Of a DNA stretch of 64,000 nt, positions 1 through 11,443 are shown piece by piece (position 1 is the first letter of the stretch; each line of letters opens with the position of its first letter). A program made the position numbers and the translations under genes. The DNA comes from Telmatactis stephensoni. Lineage: Eukaryota > Cnidaria > Anthozoa > Actiniaria > Isophelliidae. The stretch spans positions 176,754 through 240,753 of the forward strand of contig JALIZF010001328.1 in the NCBI GenBank assembly GCA_029948255.1, in the 5' to 3' direction. The notes below the pieces were generated by a model. It saw only the letters and a program-made list of their open reading frames with translations. It did not search any database and was not told the DNA's origin.

Positions 1-171
1 GACACCTACTTCAATCACTCAGATGCTTATTCAAAAAGATAATGAAACCCCTGTGAAGACAAAATGACATGGCTTGCCAGTCAACAGTTTGAGTAGATCT
101 TTTGATGAAGTGTCACCTGACCAGGTCATAATTGAACAAATGTGCACATTGATTGTATTATGGTTTCATTG
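1..171 (+). pseudogene. Probable upstream exon of the following gene, with in-frame TGA
   Basis: A protein-like frame (codons from base 2) runs to a good donor, GTAAGT, at 172. It is broken by a TGA at 65-67, which is one C-to-T change from an arginine codon. Joining to the next exon at 207 also creates a TGA across the junction. It may be the decayed 5' part of the gene that follows, or an unrelated fragment. Nothing upstream is visible. Confidence 0.3.
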
Positions 172-206
172 GTAAGTAATATTGTCTCCAAATTGTATTC
201 TTTTAG

Positions 207-3200
207 AAACTGGACATTGAATATGTCAGACAGCAAAAAAAATGATTTCAGAATAGCTACAGAAGCTGCAGTTGAGTATTCTCCTGAATCTGAGAGAGTG
301 ATAAGAAAAGAGGTAGGTTAACCCATGAGGTCAATCCCTTAAAGCTCATGTCTTCTGAATTCAGAAAAGAGTTCATAAGCTTGCAATTAGGTCAACAGCC
401 ATTTCCCGAGATACAGTTGAGGTATTCCTGTAATAAAATTGAGTATGAAATAAAATGTCTGTTGGCAATTTGGAAGATATAGCTAATTCAATTAACATTG
501 TCACTGAAAAAGCCTAAAGCTTTGAGAGCGGAATCATGACAAATTTTTATCACCGTGACAAGAAACTCACTATATGCTTGACAATTCTACAACCTGGACA
601 CATATTCCTTAATTCTTAGATAGCCTACAGCGAAAGTTTGTTAGTAAACAAAAGATAGTTGAAAGCCTTTAGCCTTTAGGCTTTTTTCAGCGACAACGTT
701 AATTGAAATAGCAATATATATTATGTCAATCTATTTCACACAGTTTGAAATTAGTGTTATTTAACTTGTCTGCTTTCACTTGCAGAATAAACGTGTGATC
801 CATCAGTGCTTAGAAGTGGTTGTTTCTGAACAAATGTTAGATTCTAATGGCTCCTTAACCGATGACATTGATGGCAAAGTGGATGAGATAAAGAAAAAAG
901 CAGAAAGTCGTACATGTCCAAACTGCAAAACTGTAATGCCTAAAACCAAACGAAAATGTGTTAATCGAGATTGCCAAGTGAATTTGAAGGCAGCGGAAAA
1001 GGAATTGTCAGGTCAGGACATTTTGGGTACTGCTCTTGTGCAACCAGCTAGACAATTCAACTATAGATTCCGAGAAGATGAGGTAGTTATAAGTGTTAAG
1101 ACAAATGATGACAGTTCAAGTACCATCTCACAGAAACGTGTTACTGTATACCAAGAAAACAAGCCAGAGTGGGAACATGTTCCTAGTGGTCATGCAAAAC
1201 ACCAAATAAAGATAACTGTTTCTGATCCTGTCTTTGAAAATCCAGCCACCTATGAAGCTGTTCAAGATGTCCTGAGACATGTTGGCCACGTAGCAAAAAT
1301 ATCAAGATATGGTCATTTTGGCCCTGATGCCAGAGAATGGATTTCCATCACTATGGATGGTCTACCATATGGTCTTGCTTCTGGTGTTATTGATAATACC
1401 TTCATTTGTGTGGTTTGTCATCAGGCAGATAAGAATCCATGTTCCTTTTTCAAGAAAGATTGGGAACGACATGTTAAAGAGTACCATAACTGTCAACCAA
1501 CCAAGGTCAGAGAATTTGATTGGGTTGTATTGAGGATCGGGCCATTGCATATGGAAATGAATATGGTGAAGACATTCTTCAGGATCAACTGGGATGTCTT
1601 CATCTGTTCGTTGGCACAGGAGATGGGTTTCAACAGCGACAGTGCACTGAAGTATGCCAAGAAGGCTGGAAACCACCACCAGGCAATGGAGATGTTGGAG
1701 ATTCTGCAAAAAGGCTGCTGGATGGAGCTGCTCCTTCCTTATGTAAGACAAAGAATGACAGAGAAGAAGCCACTTTCAGTAAATGATTTTATATACCAGT
1801 GGGCAAAGGAAAGGGAAGATGTGAACTACGTCTACCTATTTGAACAAGTAAGCTATTTACTCTTTGAGGATGTACTTATTAGCATTGTTTTCCTTCAACT
1901 TGAGCACATATCAAGTACCATACATATACCTATTTCAAAAAGCATTGTGTACACTCCAAGACTGCAAACCATTTTGGTAGTTTTCTAGTAATTTATGTAA
2001 TCATAGCATGTTTTGGTTACAAAAATAATGTGAAAACAAAAGGCATAATTGCTCATAATGCTTGCTCCACAAGGAAACATCACCCAAGGAAAGACAATAC
2101 TGAATAGATTAATCAAAAGAAAAACTGCCAAAATGCTTTGCAGTCTTGGAGTGTATAATGTGCACTTGTTGCAACATTTTTTTAATTAGGTCTATAATTA
2201 TTGTGGCATGGTTGGCCTACTGGTGAGAGCACTGTCCATTCACTGGTATGGTCTGGGTTCAAGTTCCAGCTCATATTTGAACTGGATATTCATACAATGT
2301 CATGTTCATACAATGTCATGTATTGGTAAACTAAGTAGCCACTACAAAATTTCCCCTACAGAAAATGCTAAATTTAGTAGTCACTATAAATAGCAACCTT
2401 AAAGTATTATCAAGCAAACAGAGTCTGTGTGCTTGAGAAATTGTTAATAAATTGCTCTTAATCTAATTGTGGATGTCAGTTATATGAACTTTGATCTTTT
2501 ATTAAGGTTTGGAGATATGTTGGTGCTATCAAGGTGTACCACATGGGTGTAAGGAGGAATAACAGTTCCTACATAAGAAGTGGAATGTCTGCCTTTGCTC
2601 CAGCCTTCAGTGTTCAACCATTTACCTCGAAGTATCAACTCATTGAACTTCGTGATACGTATGTTTAAATGTACTTCTCTTGGTAGCAGCTAAATGACAT
2701 GTGTGATTGATATAAATTCCTTAATGTTCCATTATATAATAACTATATTATAGAACATGGAGGCATTTACATTTATTTAAAAGATACACCAAATTAGGTA
2801 CCTGTACACAGCTTTGTTTCCATGCTGTAATTGATTTCAGAAGAGATTCAATGCCCAATGATACAATGTCAGAGGGTTGTTTTCCAGACATAAACACTAC
2901 AACTAAGGGGGGAATTCCAGACATAAACACTACAACTAAGGAGGGAATGGTGGAGCATTTGTTATAAAATGCACCTAATTTGGTACACAGTTTCATTTCA
3001 GACAGATTGCTCAGTGATGCAAGGTCAGGAAGGTGCTTTTCAAAAAATCCTGATTACATATATAAGGACAAAAAATGTTTGATAATTATTTTTAACATTC
3101 CTTTAATTATGTTGTTAACCATTTCAGTCCAAAGTATACGTAAGATCTGTGACTATAAAGGGTACACTGATCTAAATGGAACACTGCCAAGTAAGTTTTA

Positions 3201-4608
3201 TAAATTATTTTAAATCTTTAATCTACAGATGTGAACGTGCCTTGTACCCTCCTGAATTAAGTGATTTTGCTGAAAAAACTGAAGCAGTTTCTACTTCTGG
3301 AAATCCCTCAAAAGGTGAAGGAATGGATGCTTAGCTAGAGGAAATTAACAAAGACTCCAAAACATGGGAACATGGAACAATGACTGCCAAAGACTGGCTT
3401 ACGGTTTTCAGAAACCATGACAATTTAAATGAGGTAAACTTCTAGTTGTATAAAATACATGCAAAGCCTCAGCAGCAGTAATACTTATATTAAACACTTA
3501 TAGCTATTGTCTCCTCAGCCCTTGTAAAGAGTTCAAGTGCTTTTAAGTCATGTACACATAAAAAGTATCAAGACACATCAGCTGCTGCTGATGAGAATGA
3601 CACTCGAAACATGTACAAATTAAAACAAAATGAAGTACCAACTTAAAAGTGTCATCTCTTCAATCAGGAGTGTAACAAGACCATTCATTTCATTTTCAAT
3701 TTTTCTACAGCTAAGGGCACAAGCATTCAAGTGGAACCAAATGGTGGATCCAAAAAGTACTGCAGAGCTGACTCCAACAAGAGATGACCTGTCCGATGAA
3801 ATACTTGCATGGCAGGTAAAGTTAAGGAAGGAAAGGTAATTTTCACTGTATGTTGTGTTAGATGATTAATATGTTGACTTGAATAACTTTAGAACTTAAA
3901 CTACTACTGGTATCAGGTTTATTGCAGACCCTATGCTGCCTGTAGTATACCTAATGTTACTGTATGTGTTGTCAGTAAGTGTGCAATTATTGCTGCAGAT
4001 CCCCTCAGCTTACACTATTGTCTTTGTATAAGAAAACACAATGATCTTCAGGCAATACTGACTGTACAGTATGTGTTTCAGCAATATTTAAAAAAAGGAG
4101 CTTTACTATTAGCAAGTAGTGAGTTCTGTTTTACTTTCAACAATACAGACATCCATGTAGAGCAGAGAAAATTGAATGATACTTTTTTGTTAACAGGTAC
4201 CTGATGCAATCTGATGACAAACAAGCAAGTCATGTTTCTCTGACCAACCAGCCACTTGACAAAGATTTGTGTAATATGACTGAAACTGCAACACAAAACA
4301 GAAAACTTGTGTACGAACAGGTGATTTGTGGTATCAAAGAAAGAAAAGACCTCCCACTAAAGAAAGTCTTTACGACAGAAGAAGAAAGTAAAAAGGCTAG
4401 TGAGATTGAAAATATGAAAAAAGCAGAGATTATTGCAAAGATAGAGAGTCTGATGACCAATGATGTTCAAGGAAATTATACTGAAAAGTTTGAAATGCTA
4501 AAGAAGAAAAAAGGAAAGAAGAGTGACTTCGTAGAGTTGTATTATATGGTTTTAGAAGAGGTAGAGTTCTCCTCTGGTGACAAAGAAGAGACAAACCAAG
4601 AAGACTAA
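207..4608 (+). pseudogene. Multi-exon gene of unrecognised family, interrupted by one TAG
   Basis: Exons joined by GT-AG introns with consistent phase: 207-312, 365-421, 786-1847, 2507-2658, 3229-3433, 3711-3835 and 4197-4608. The first clear ATG is at 223, but upstream exons may exist. The protein has a zinc-ribbon-like CPNC...C...C cluster near its start, a second Cys/His cluster (CVVCHQ, then H and YH) in the middle, and a lysine/glutamate-rich tail ending at TAA 4606-4608. The central region reads like a family expanded in cnidarians and sponges, but I cannot name it. A TAG at 3332-3334 interrupts exon 5 and the frame continues open on both sides, so this is probably a recent pseudogene. 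A sequencing error is the other option. Confidence 0.6.
2882..2956. repeat. Two-copy direct repeat, about 37 bp
   Basis: The unit beginning CCAGACATAAACACTACAAC occurs twice back to back with small differences. It lies in an intron of the decayed gene. No function is seen. Confidence 0.8.
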
Positions 4609-5083
4609 TGATTTTATTGAACTTCACTTATGAATATTTTAAATAATTACACTGTTGATTAAATATCCTCTAAAGTCTTGAGGTCACTTATGACTGATTA
4701 TTTATTTTTGATTGGTTAGGTATTATTTAATGGTTATTGCCTAAATCATTAATCATTGTTATAAATAAAACACAGTGTACATAAAGTATTCAGTAGTAAT
4801 AATTTAAGGTATTAGAATCAAAATGGCAATCAGAATATGAGAAATAATTGATGAATTGAGCATGAGGCAATTTCCACTTTGCTCATTTAAAATTGATATG
4901 TGCATCAAAATTAAGTCACTAATTAGGATTTCTAAATGAAAATTAATGGTTTTGAACAGGAACATATCAGTACCATAAATTAATTATGGCTGGCTTGAAT
5001 TTTAGAACAGTCATGAATAAATCTTCATTTACATCCATGCACCAACCATAATGTATAGTGTATAGGGGTAGTGATCAGTTCAT

Positions 5084-5731
5084 TTAGCTGTCATTAATGT
5101 CAATTTCATCGTTTACAACTTCAGTTCCCAAAAGTACTGGAGCTGGTTTGTTCGCCAAAACTTGTTGGACGCAGTTAGGTATATTTTGAGGCAATTCTAG
5201 AGCTCTTCTTGACTTGGACAAGCCCACAATTTTAGAAATCTTATTGTTATTACTTCCTTTACTGCTTGAAGTTGAAGGACTTGGGGTTAAAGTAAGAGGC
5301 TCGACAACGGCTCCAAGACTAGAAGAGTGATTTATTGTATCCGTGCTGCTCTCGTGTTGGTTGCCACCACTCGCGCTTTGTACCACAGCTTCAGCTCCTT
5401 TTGTTACACCAATTCCTGTAACATATTCCTCTCGAAGTTTCCCTGTAGCATAAAATTTCCTTTTGTTTGTTACATTATTATGTAAAACAACCATAATATC
5501 GGCCCCGGTCATGGCATTCAGTTTAAAAGCGGCAGAGAAAAGCGATTTAGACCTCTTGCTTAGGCATTTGCAACGTTTTGAAGGATCTGCAATAAACTGT
5601 ATATCTTCTGGACATCTTGGTTTTGGTTTGGATTTTGCTTTAGTTTTTTGCGGGGATACGGAGCTTTCAGATCTAGCAGTTTTTTCCATAATATCACTTT
5701 TAAAGCAGAAATTATGCTTCAAAATGATCAT
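5084..5731 (-). CDS. SRF/MADS-box-like small protein
   Basis: Single open frame of 215 residues from ATG at 5731; a second in-frame ATG at residue 15 could be the true start. Residues 44-105 align by eye with the MADS box of serum response factor: an I-x-FI start, the SKR motif, an AF-x-L-x-x-MTGADI core where SRF has AYELSTLTG, and the F-x-AT-x-KL end. The basic N-terminal half of a MADS box is degenerate (KRCKCLSKRSKS), so DNA binding is not assured. The rest is low-complexity Ser/Gly/Asn sequence plus a short acidic tail. MADS proteins bind CArG-type sites as dimers in the nucleus; that role here is inferred from family only. It lies head to head with the next gene. Confidence 0.6.
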   Translation of the reverse strand: MIILKHNFCFKSDIMEKTARSESSVSPQKTKAKSKPKPRCPEDIQFIADPSKRCKCLSKRSKSLFSAAFKLNAMTGADIMVVLHNNVTNKRKFYATGKLREEYVTGIGVTKGAEAVVQSASGGNQHESSTDTINHSSSLGAVVEPLTLTPSPSTSSSKGSNNNKISKIVGLSKSRRALELPQNIPNCVQQVLANKPAPVLLGTEVVNDEIDINDS

Positions 5732-5981
5732 GGATAGATTTTTATCGACCCATCCGTTTCAGCGAACATTTCCGCTCCAAAACAATGGATTGACCAATGA
5801 GATGAGACCGTATATGAAAACTGACCAATAAGATCGTAGCATTGTAAGAGGAAACCCCTTCTCCATTTAAGCTTTCGCGGCAAACACCAACACGTGTGCA
5901 ATCGCTTGGGTTTAAGAACATCGCTATTCACAATCTAAAACATTTTTAGTCATATCAGAGTAATATTTTTACAGCGATACA
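5732..5981. promoter_or_regulatory. Presumed bidirectional promoter between head-to-head genes
   Basis: About 250 bp separate the two divergent start codons, leaving room only for a shared regulatory region. It contains several CCAAT/ATTGG motifs (for example around 5789-5796 and 5825-5830) and is less AT-rich than its flanks. No TATA box is evident. This is inferred from gene layout only. Confidence 0.4.
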
Positions 5982-7742
5982 ATGGCTAAACGAGGTAAGA
6001 ATAACAGAGAAAGTGTATTTTCATTCACTCACTCGTTTAAACCCCGTTAATTTGCAAATCAAAGACGAAATCCTCCCTCTGTTTACCATGTTTACCATTC
6101 GATAATACCTATAGGTGCTGAATCAGAACCAGAATTGTCAAATGCAGAGTTTGTGGTAGTATCGAACTGTTTTATTAAAGGGTAAGTATTTATCTTTGTT
6201 GATAATCTGCCTATTTGTGTGTTATAAATATAAATCATCCAGTTTTGATGTAGATCTGTTGATACATGATACCAACTACACTGACCCTTAAAACACCTCC
6301 AGAGCTTGTTGTAAATCTTCCTGGTCCATTTCTTATTTTTTAGTTACCATGAGTTTGGAATAAAACTCCCAATTGATTCACATGTCAATGTACACCGAGA
6401 AGCTGTTGGCCAGGATCCGTATGCACTACTTTGTGTGGTACCATCGGATTTGAGTGATGAAATACTGAACACGACCATGCACAGTAAATCAAAAAAGAAA
6501 TTTTACAAAGTAAGAGATGTGGTAGGGAAAACTGTGGGTCGTGTTCAGTATTTCCTGAACAAGGTTTTTGTAAGCCTGCTTGACGAGGGAATGGTGACCG
6601 AAATCCAAGGGTAAGTCACAAATAGTTTATTTGAAGGAGGAGCACTCCAATCAGAAACAGCCAGTGATGCTTGTCATACCTTTTAAGGATGAAAATCAAG
6701 GATCTTTTACCTTTAACTGTCTTTAGTTTAGTACCAGAAACTAAGCTGCTACTTTTTAGGGGTTTTTTTTTGGCGCTGGTCAAATAACCATTGTGTACTG
6801 TCCCCCTCCCTCCTCGCAAATTCTTCTTCTTCCATAAAAACATTTTGCTCATGCTCTGTTTTTGGATTGGTACCTTTTAAGGTTGAAAATATATTAGTGC
6901 TGCATCCACCAGAATAAATCTGAAATCTTTTGGGGGTCATTTGAAAATTTCCTCTAACTTATATATGGGATCCCCAGAACAGCCTTCTATGCTTTCAAAA
7001 CATTTAAAAAATCAGTGTATTGAATTATATGTATTAAGTAAAACCTTACATGATTTTAATTTCACTTTTAAGAATAATCACTGGAGAGGAGACTCAAAGC
7101 AAAGTACCACCTCAACAACGATGGCAACGAAATGTTCAAGCTGGTGGGGGAGCTGTAATTCCCTGTTCTTGGCAGCTAAAGGTTGCTGGTAATGATCAGG
7201 TGCAGCAAGTTATTGACAAGGTGATGGATGGCCTGCCGCAAATTGAGGGAGGTGATTCCATCACAGTCAGAAAGGTATAATTTTCAGATTCTACTTTTAT
7301 TAACAAGTGATGAAAGACTTAATATACAAAATATTTTAAAATGGGAAGCAAGGGTGACCAGGTCTATTACCTATGGGTTGGCCATCACAGGTAGCTCAAG
7401 GTTGTTAGTGTATTTTCTCTGTTGGTACTATGGATTTCTACCAACAGTATAAATAACTGTTAGTGAGATGAAAGATGTATGCATAGAATATTATTATCAG
7501 AGCAGTTTTTGTGTGAGTGGGATTTTTGAATGTTTCCATAGAAATTAGGGCACTGGCATGGTCACGATAAAAGTACAGTACAGTCAGTTTCCAACTCATA
7601 CAAAGCTGCTCTATGGCAGTGACAGCCAAGTAGAAGTCCTTCCACCATAAACAAGTATTTATTATATCCTACATAATATTGATTTCATTTTTTTATTTTT
7701 AATTTATAGATGACAACATACAAAAAGCCAAGGAAAAATTAA
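5982..7742 (+). CDS. Five-exon gene, HIRAN-like domain protein
   Basis: Exons 5982-5994, 6115-6181, 6344-6610, 7073-7274 and 7710-7742 join in phase to 582 nt, giving 193 residues with no internal stop. The ATG at 5982 sits at the promoter-facing end and the stop is TAA 7740-7742. The middle reads GYHEFG..., then an E-x-x-x-QDPYAL stretch, a VG-x-VQ-like turn, and later an ITGEE...P...IPC segment. This order resembles the beta-rich HIRAN-type domains (GYH..., E...N...DPxAV, VGHVP) seen in helicase-associated and stand-alone proteins of sponges, cnidarians and fungi. The domain call is by eye. Cellular role is unknown; binding to nucleic acid or ubiquitin machinery would be guesswork. Intron 3 carries small repeats. 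Confidence 0.6.
6640..6930. repeat. Interspersed repeat fragment with repeated ACCTTTTAAGG motif
   Basis: In intron 3 of the HIRAN-like gene the phrase ACCTTTTAAGG occurs twice, about 200 bp apart. A related ACCTTTTAGGG phrase occurs twice at 8042-8083. This suggests a dispersed short element family. Boundaries cannot be set. Confidence 0.4.
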
Positions 7743-8019
7743 ACACTGGTCCGGCTTCCATTGAACTTAGATCATTCTATATATTATAAAGAATGTTTTA
7801 TCTGTTGCAATAGAAAATGTAAGATAAATACTGAGTAATACTACTTTTGAAAGATCAGCCTGGGTACTGAAAACAATAAATTGATATAATTACTTTTTTT
7901 GACATGTGATCAGTTTCTTTCTTCCCTACCTGTGAGTTGAGCATTCTATGAAGAATTTATAGAGTAAAGTTAATAGTGGTACTGTCACTGTTTGACCCTG
8001 GGGGAAACTCCCTGATATA

Positions 8020-8130
8020 AGAGGGCAAGGATGCTCATTCTACCTTTTAGGGGTCAAAATCAGTGTTTTGGTACCTTTTAGGGTGTTAATGAGCAGATGC
8101 TCATATTAAATGGGTACCTTTGTTGATGCA
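8020..8130. repeat. Second copy of the ACCTTTTAGGG repeat family
   Basis: The sequence between the HIRAN-like gene and the IS3EU element has no gene. It contains two ACCTTTTAGGG-type phrases linked by GATGCTCAT, related to those in the nearby intron. Confidence 0.4.
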
Positions 8131-8401
8131 AAAGTCCCCCAAAATGCCAAGCTTGATGGAAATTCATTATTTAAAACACTTTGTGGATTACATGAGAACA
8201 AAAAGCAGCGAAAATTGCATGCAGATGAAGAATCACTAATTTAAGTGGATAATGCTGTTGATGCATATTTTTTATAAATGACTTAGTATTAACAGGGGAT
8301 AATAACAACAGAAAAATATGGATGGAATTATTAGATTTTGACATTATGTAAAAAATATGATTACACTACTCTCCTAGAAAATGTGAACATTTCATCAAAG
8401 A

Positions 8402-8407
8402 TACTTC
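8402..8407. repeat. Left target-site duplication TACTTC
   Basis: TACTTC directly abuts the left inverted repeat and recurs exactly at 14053-14058 after the right one. A 6-bp duplication is what the IS3EU superfamily is known to make. Confidence 0.85.
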
Positions 8408-8673
8408 TACGATGGCCCACAAAGCTCACAGTCCAGTTAGAATTTTCACAGTCCAGTTTAGTTTTTTCACAATCCAGTTTAACTTTTTCACAGTCCAGTT
8501 TAAGTATTTTACAGTCTAGTATAGTTTTTTTCGCCGCAGTTTAATTATATTTTTGACAGTCTAGTATTTTTTTTCGCAGTCCACTAGTTGTTTTTCCGTT
8601 AGCCTACCACAGGAATCCCATATCTCTAGATATCAGTCCCCAACGCCGTTTATATAAGCCGCCATATTGATTT
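8408..8673. repeat. Left terminal inverted repeat with subterminal tandem units
   Basis: Pairs with 13774-14052 in inverted orientation. It contains five or six copies of a CAC-A-GTCCAGTT unit, likely transposase binding sites. The inner end runs to the 5' side of the transposase gene and probably holds its promoter. Confidence 0.85.
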
Positions 8674-8739
8674 CGTAGTTTGAAAGAGTTGTTGTCTCTA
8701 GGTACGTAGTTCTTTTTTTTTTTAAATATCACTGTAAGA

Positions 8740-9924
8740 ATGTCTACAACAGGAACCACACAAATTGAGAATGACTTGATTTCGGATTATTTCCATAGTG
8801 GATTTACCTATTTAGAAATATGTGAGTTTCTCAAACTTTATGGAATATCAATAAGTTTGTCTACACTGAAGAGAAGATTGAAAGAATTAGGATTGACGAG
8901 GAAGGACACCAGTTTCATTGACGACGAAGAACTAAAGGTGGCAATAGAAGAAGAAATATCTGGCAGCGGTTGTTTTTTAGGATATCGCAAGGTCTGGGCA
9001 AGGCTGAAAAAGAAAGGCATTTTAGTCAAGAGAAGCAGAGTTATGACCTTGCTAAAACAACTTGACCCTGAAGGTGTTGAAAGTAGGACGAAGAAACGAC
9101 TTCGAAGAAGATTATATCATGCTAAGGGACCTAATTTTGTTTGGCATATTGATGGACATGATAAGTTGAAGCCATATGGGTTCAGCATACATGGATGTAT
9201 AGATGGCTTTTCCAGAAAACTTTTATGGCTGGAAGTTGGTCCATCCAATAAAAACCCAGAAATAATTGCAAAATATTATCTTGATACAGTTCAAACCCTA
9301 AGGGGTGTCCCTGAAAAAGTTAGATCAGATGATGGAACAGAGAATAGCATAGTTGAAGCCATACACATATTCCTCAGGGTTACCCATGGTGATATAGATT
9401 CTGCTCTTGGTTCCTTCCTTATTGGTAGATCGACATCTAATCAACGAATTGAGGCATACTGGTCTCAACTTGTGAAAGATGGACCTGGATGGTGGATACA
9501 ATTTTTCAAAGATTTGACAGATATTGGACTCTACAATAGCTCAGATCCTGTTCACACTGATTGCATCAGGTTTTGCTTCATGAACATTTTGAGAAATGAG
9601 TTACATGAAGTTGCCGAACTTTGGAATGAGCATATTATTTCTTCCAGCAAATTTGGAAATGCTAACTTACCTAGAGGAAGACCAGACACTATGTACTTTC
9701 TTCCTTACCTCTATGATACCAGTGACTACAAGATAGCCACAAATGTTGATGATGTCCAAGAGTTTGTTGATAATGCTACAATGTCTCCAGATGACTACAG
9801 CAGAGATTTTGCAGAGTTTGCAGAAATTGTCATGACAGAGCATAGACTTGATCATCCAAGGAATGTCAAAGAAGCACTTGATCTTTACATTTGCCTTATC
9901 AAAGAAGTTGAAATGTTCACATAA
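8740..9924 (+). CDS. IS3EU-type DDE transposase (integrase core)
   Basis: Uninterrupted frame of 394 residues from ATG 8740. Residues about 10-55 form a helix-turn-helix region, followed by a second basic segment with a GYRKVW motif resembling the HTH_21 region of IS3 transposases. The RNase H-like core starts near residue 130. The three acidic residues appear in WHIDGHDK, VRSDDGTEN and SNQRIEAYW, matching the D, D, E positions of IS3/retroviral integrase cores with about 40 residues between the last two. It would cut and join the inverted repeats that flank it. The product has typical length, no broken motif and no intron in the coding part; an intron in the 5' leader is possible (GTACGT at 8702). 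Confidence 0.88.
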   Translation: MSTTGTTQIENDLISDYFHSGFTYLEICEFLKLYGISISLSTLKRRLKELGLTRKDTSFIDDEELKVAIEEEISGSGCFLGYRKVWARLKKKGILVKRSRVMTLLKQLDPEGVESRTKKRLRRRLYHAKGPNFVWHIDGHDKLKPYGFSIHGCIDGFSRKLLWLEVGPSNKNPEIIAKYYLDTVQTLRGVPEKVRSDDGTENSIVEAIHIFLRVTHGDIDSALGSFLIGRSTSNQRIEAYWSQLVKDGPGWWIQFFKDLTDIGLYNSSDPVHTDCIRFCFMNILRNELHEVAELWNEHIISSSKFGNANLPRGRPDTMYFLPYLYDTSDYKIATNVDDVQEFVDNATMSPDDYSRDFAEFAEIVMTEHRLDHPRNVKEALDLYICLIKEVEMFT

Positions 9925-10239
9925 CATTTAACATGACCAACTGTTTACCTTACTGTAGAAATTCAATGTAATCTATAATTCTGAATTGCCCCACACTGAC
10001 AAGCTTGATCATGAGTGATTGAAATATAATATACTTTTTGTGTTCTTAATTATGCTAGATTAGCCTCAAATATATACTTAAAATGAGAATTGGAATAGGA
10101 ATCTCCAGAATCTTCATTTGTTTGCAAATATATATACGGTATGCAAGTTCACAGAATATATCAAGGTATCACAGCACAATGAACAAGAATATCGTAGGTT
10201 TCTCAATATTGAAGGTAATTTTACCAAGAAAATAAAAAA

Positions 10240-10500
10240 GGCAGCAGCTTAAGGGCTGCTTGAGGGACTTGTCCAAAATTAGCAGGGAAGGGCCGGGGTG
10301 GAAAATTAAAAGTGGGCACTGGAAATATGGTGATCTAGCAGAGCAGTGGGAGTAAATTTTCTAACACTTACCTTGTTAGGACAAAAATATGACCCTCCCC
10401 CCTCCATCTTAAAGCCCTTTTTTTTAACCTCCCTATTCAGTATCGTAAAATATTAAGACCCTCCCTATGTTTCCAAGCCCCTCCCCCTGATAATTTCTGA
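10240..10500. other. Gene-free interior of the transposon, G/C-tract repeat remnants
   Basis: The 1.5 kb between transposase stop and HECT gene stop has no supported gene. This part holds runs such as CCCTCCCCCCTCC and CCCCTCCCCCTG, typical of decayed short elements. Only the MITE at 10634-10815 can be bounded. Confidence 0.35.
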
Positions 10501-10633
10501 CCAGTTACTAATCAAGATTACACCAACAATTACCAATGAGATTGATATAAATGAACAAGAAACAACTTTTTATTTGAAAATGGCATGGTAAAAGAACTCA
10601 AGTGAACAAACATTAAGTGGACAAACCTTAAAA

Positions 10634-10815
10634 CAGGGGCAGATCAAGGAGGGTGAATTGGGTGGCTAGCCACCCCCTTCTTTCATAAGGAATAAAAAAA
10701 GAAAAAAAAACAAATTGTTGCTTTAAAAATGTTATCATTTAAAAGGTATACTATTACCATAACTAAAATATTTTTAGCTAGCCACCCCCTTCCAAAAATC
10801 CTGGATCCACCCCTG
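10634..10815. mobile_element. Small MITE nested in the IS3EU element
   Basis: 182 bp with inverted ends: CAGGGGCAGATCAAGGA at the left and the reverse complement of CAGGGGTGGATCCAGGA at the right. There is also an inner inverted copy of GGTGGCTAGC. Flanks are poly-A on both sides, so the target duplication cannot be resolved. Its presence shows the host element is not brand new. Confidence 0.7.
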
Positions 10816-11443
10816 AAAAAACAAATAACTTAAAGTACCATATAAGCATGATAACACATTTATGCAGTTACAGCAAATTAAGGATAAAACAATCCTATGT
10901 ACCCCAATCATGAACTGCTTATGTGGTGAAAACAGAACAACTGCATCAACAGTGGTGAACTTTGATAACTATGTATAGCTTGTCTGAGCTTGGTAAAAAT
11001 AGTTTACATGTATTAGAAACCTTGCAAAATTAAAATCTATACTTATAAAAATAGATTTTGGTTAATATTCCAACAGTAAAAAGGCAAATCAGTACAACTG
11101 TACAACTAAATATAATTGCTTTGCTGAAATAAACAGCACAAAGAACACAAATTGTCCTGAATGGTGGGCAGTATAGGAAAAGGTGCTTGAAAGTTGGATT
11201 TCAAAGTGACCCAAAAATATATACATGCATGCAAATATTTGTTAAAATAATTTCAGAGAATACCAGAGAAAGAATGATTGTTATATGTAACTTTCTAATC
11301 ATAAAACAGCCTGACATTAAAGAACTCATCAAGCACCATTCCCCAGGCATACAGGTCCCTCTGTAGCATTATTAAGTTAACTTCCCCTACTATAACCAAA
11401 ATTAAACACAGCATAAGTAAAATCAACATACGATAAGAACATC

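Noticed and set aside
1362..1751. Minus-strand 129-codon frame opposite the first gene
   Set aside because: It overlaps the long exon 786-1847, which has consistent splice phases and zinc-binding motifs on the plus strand.
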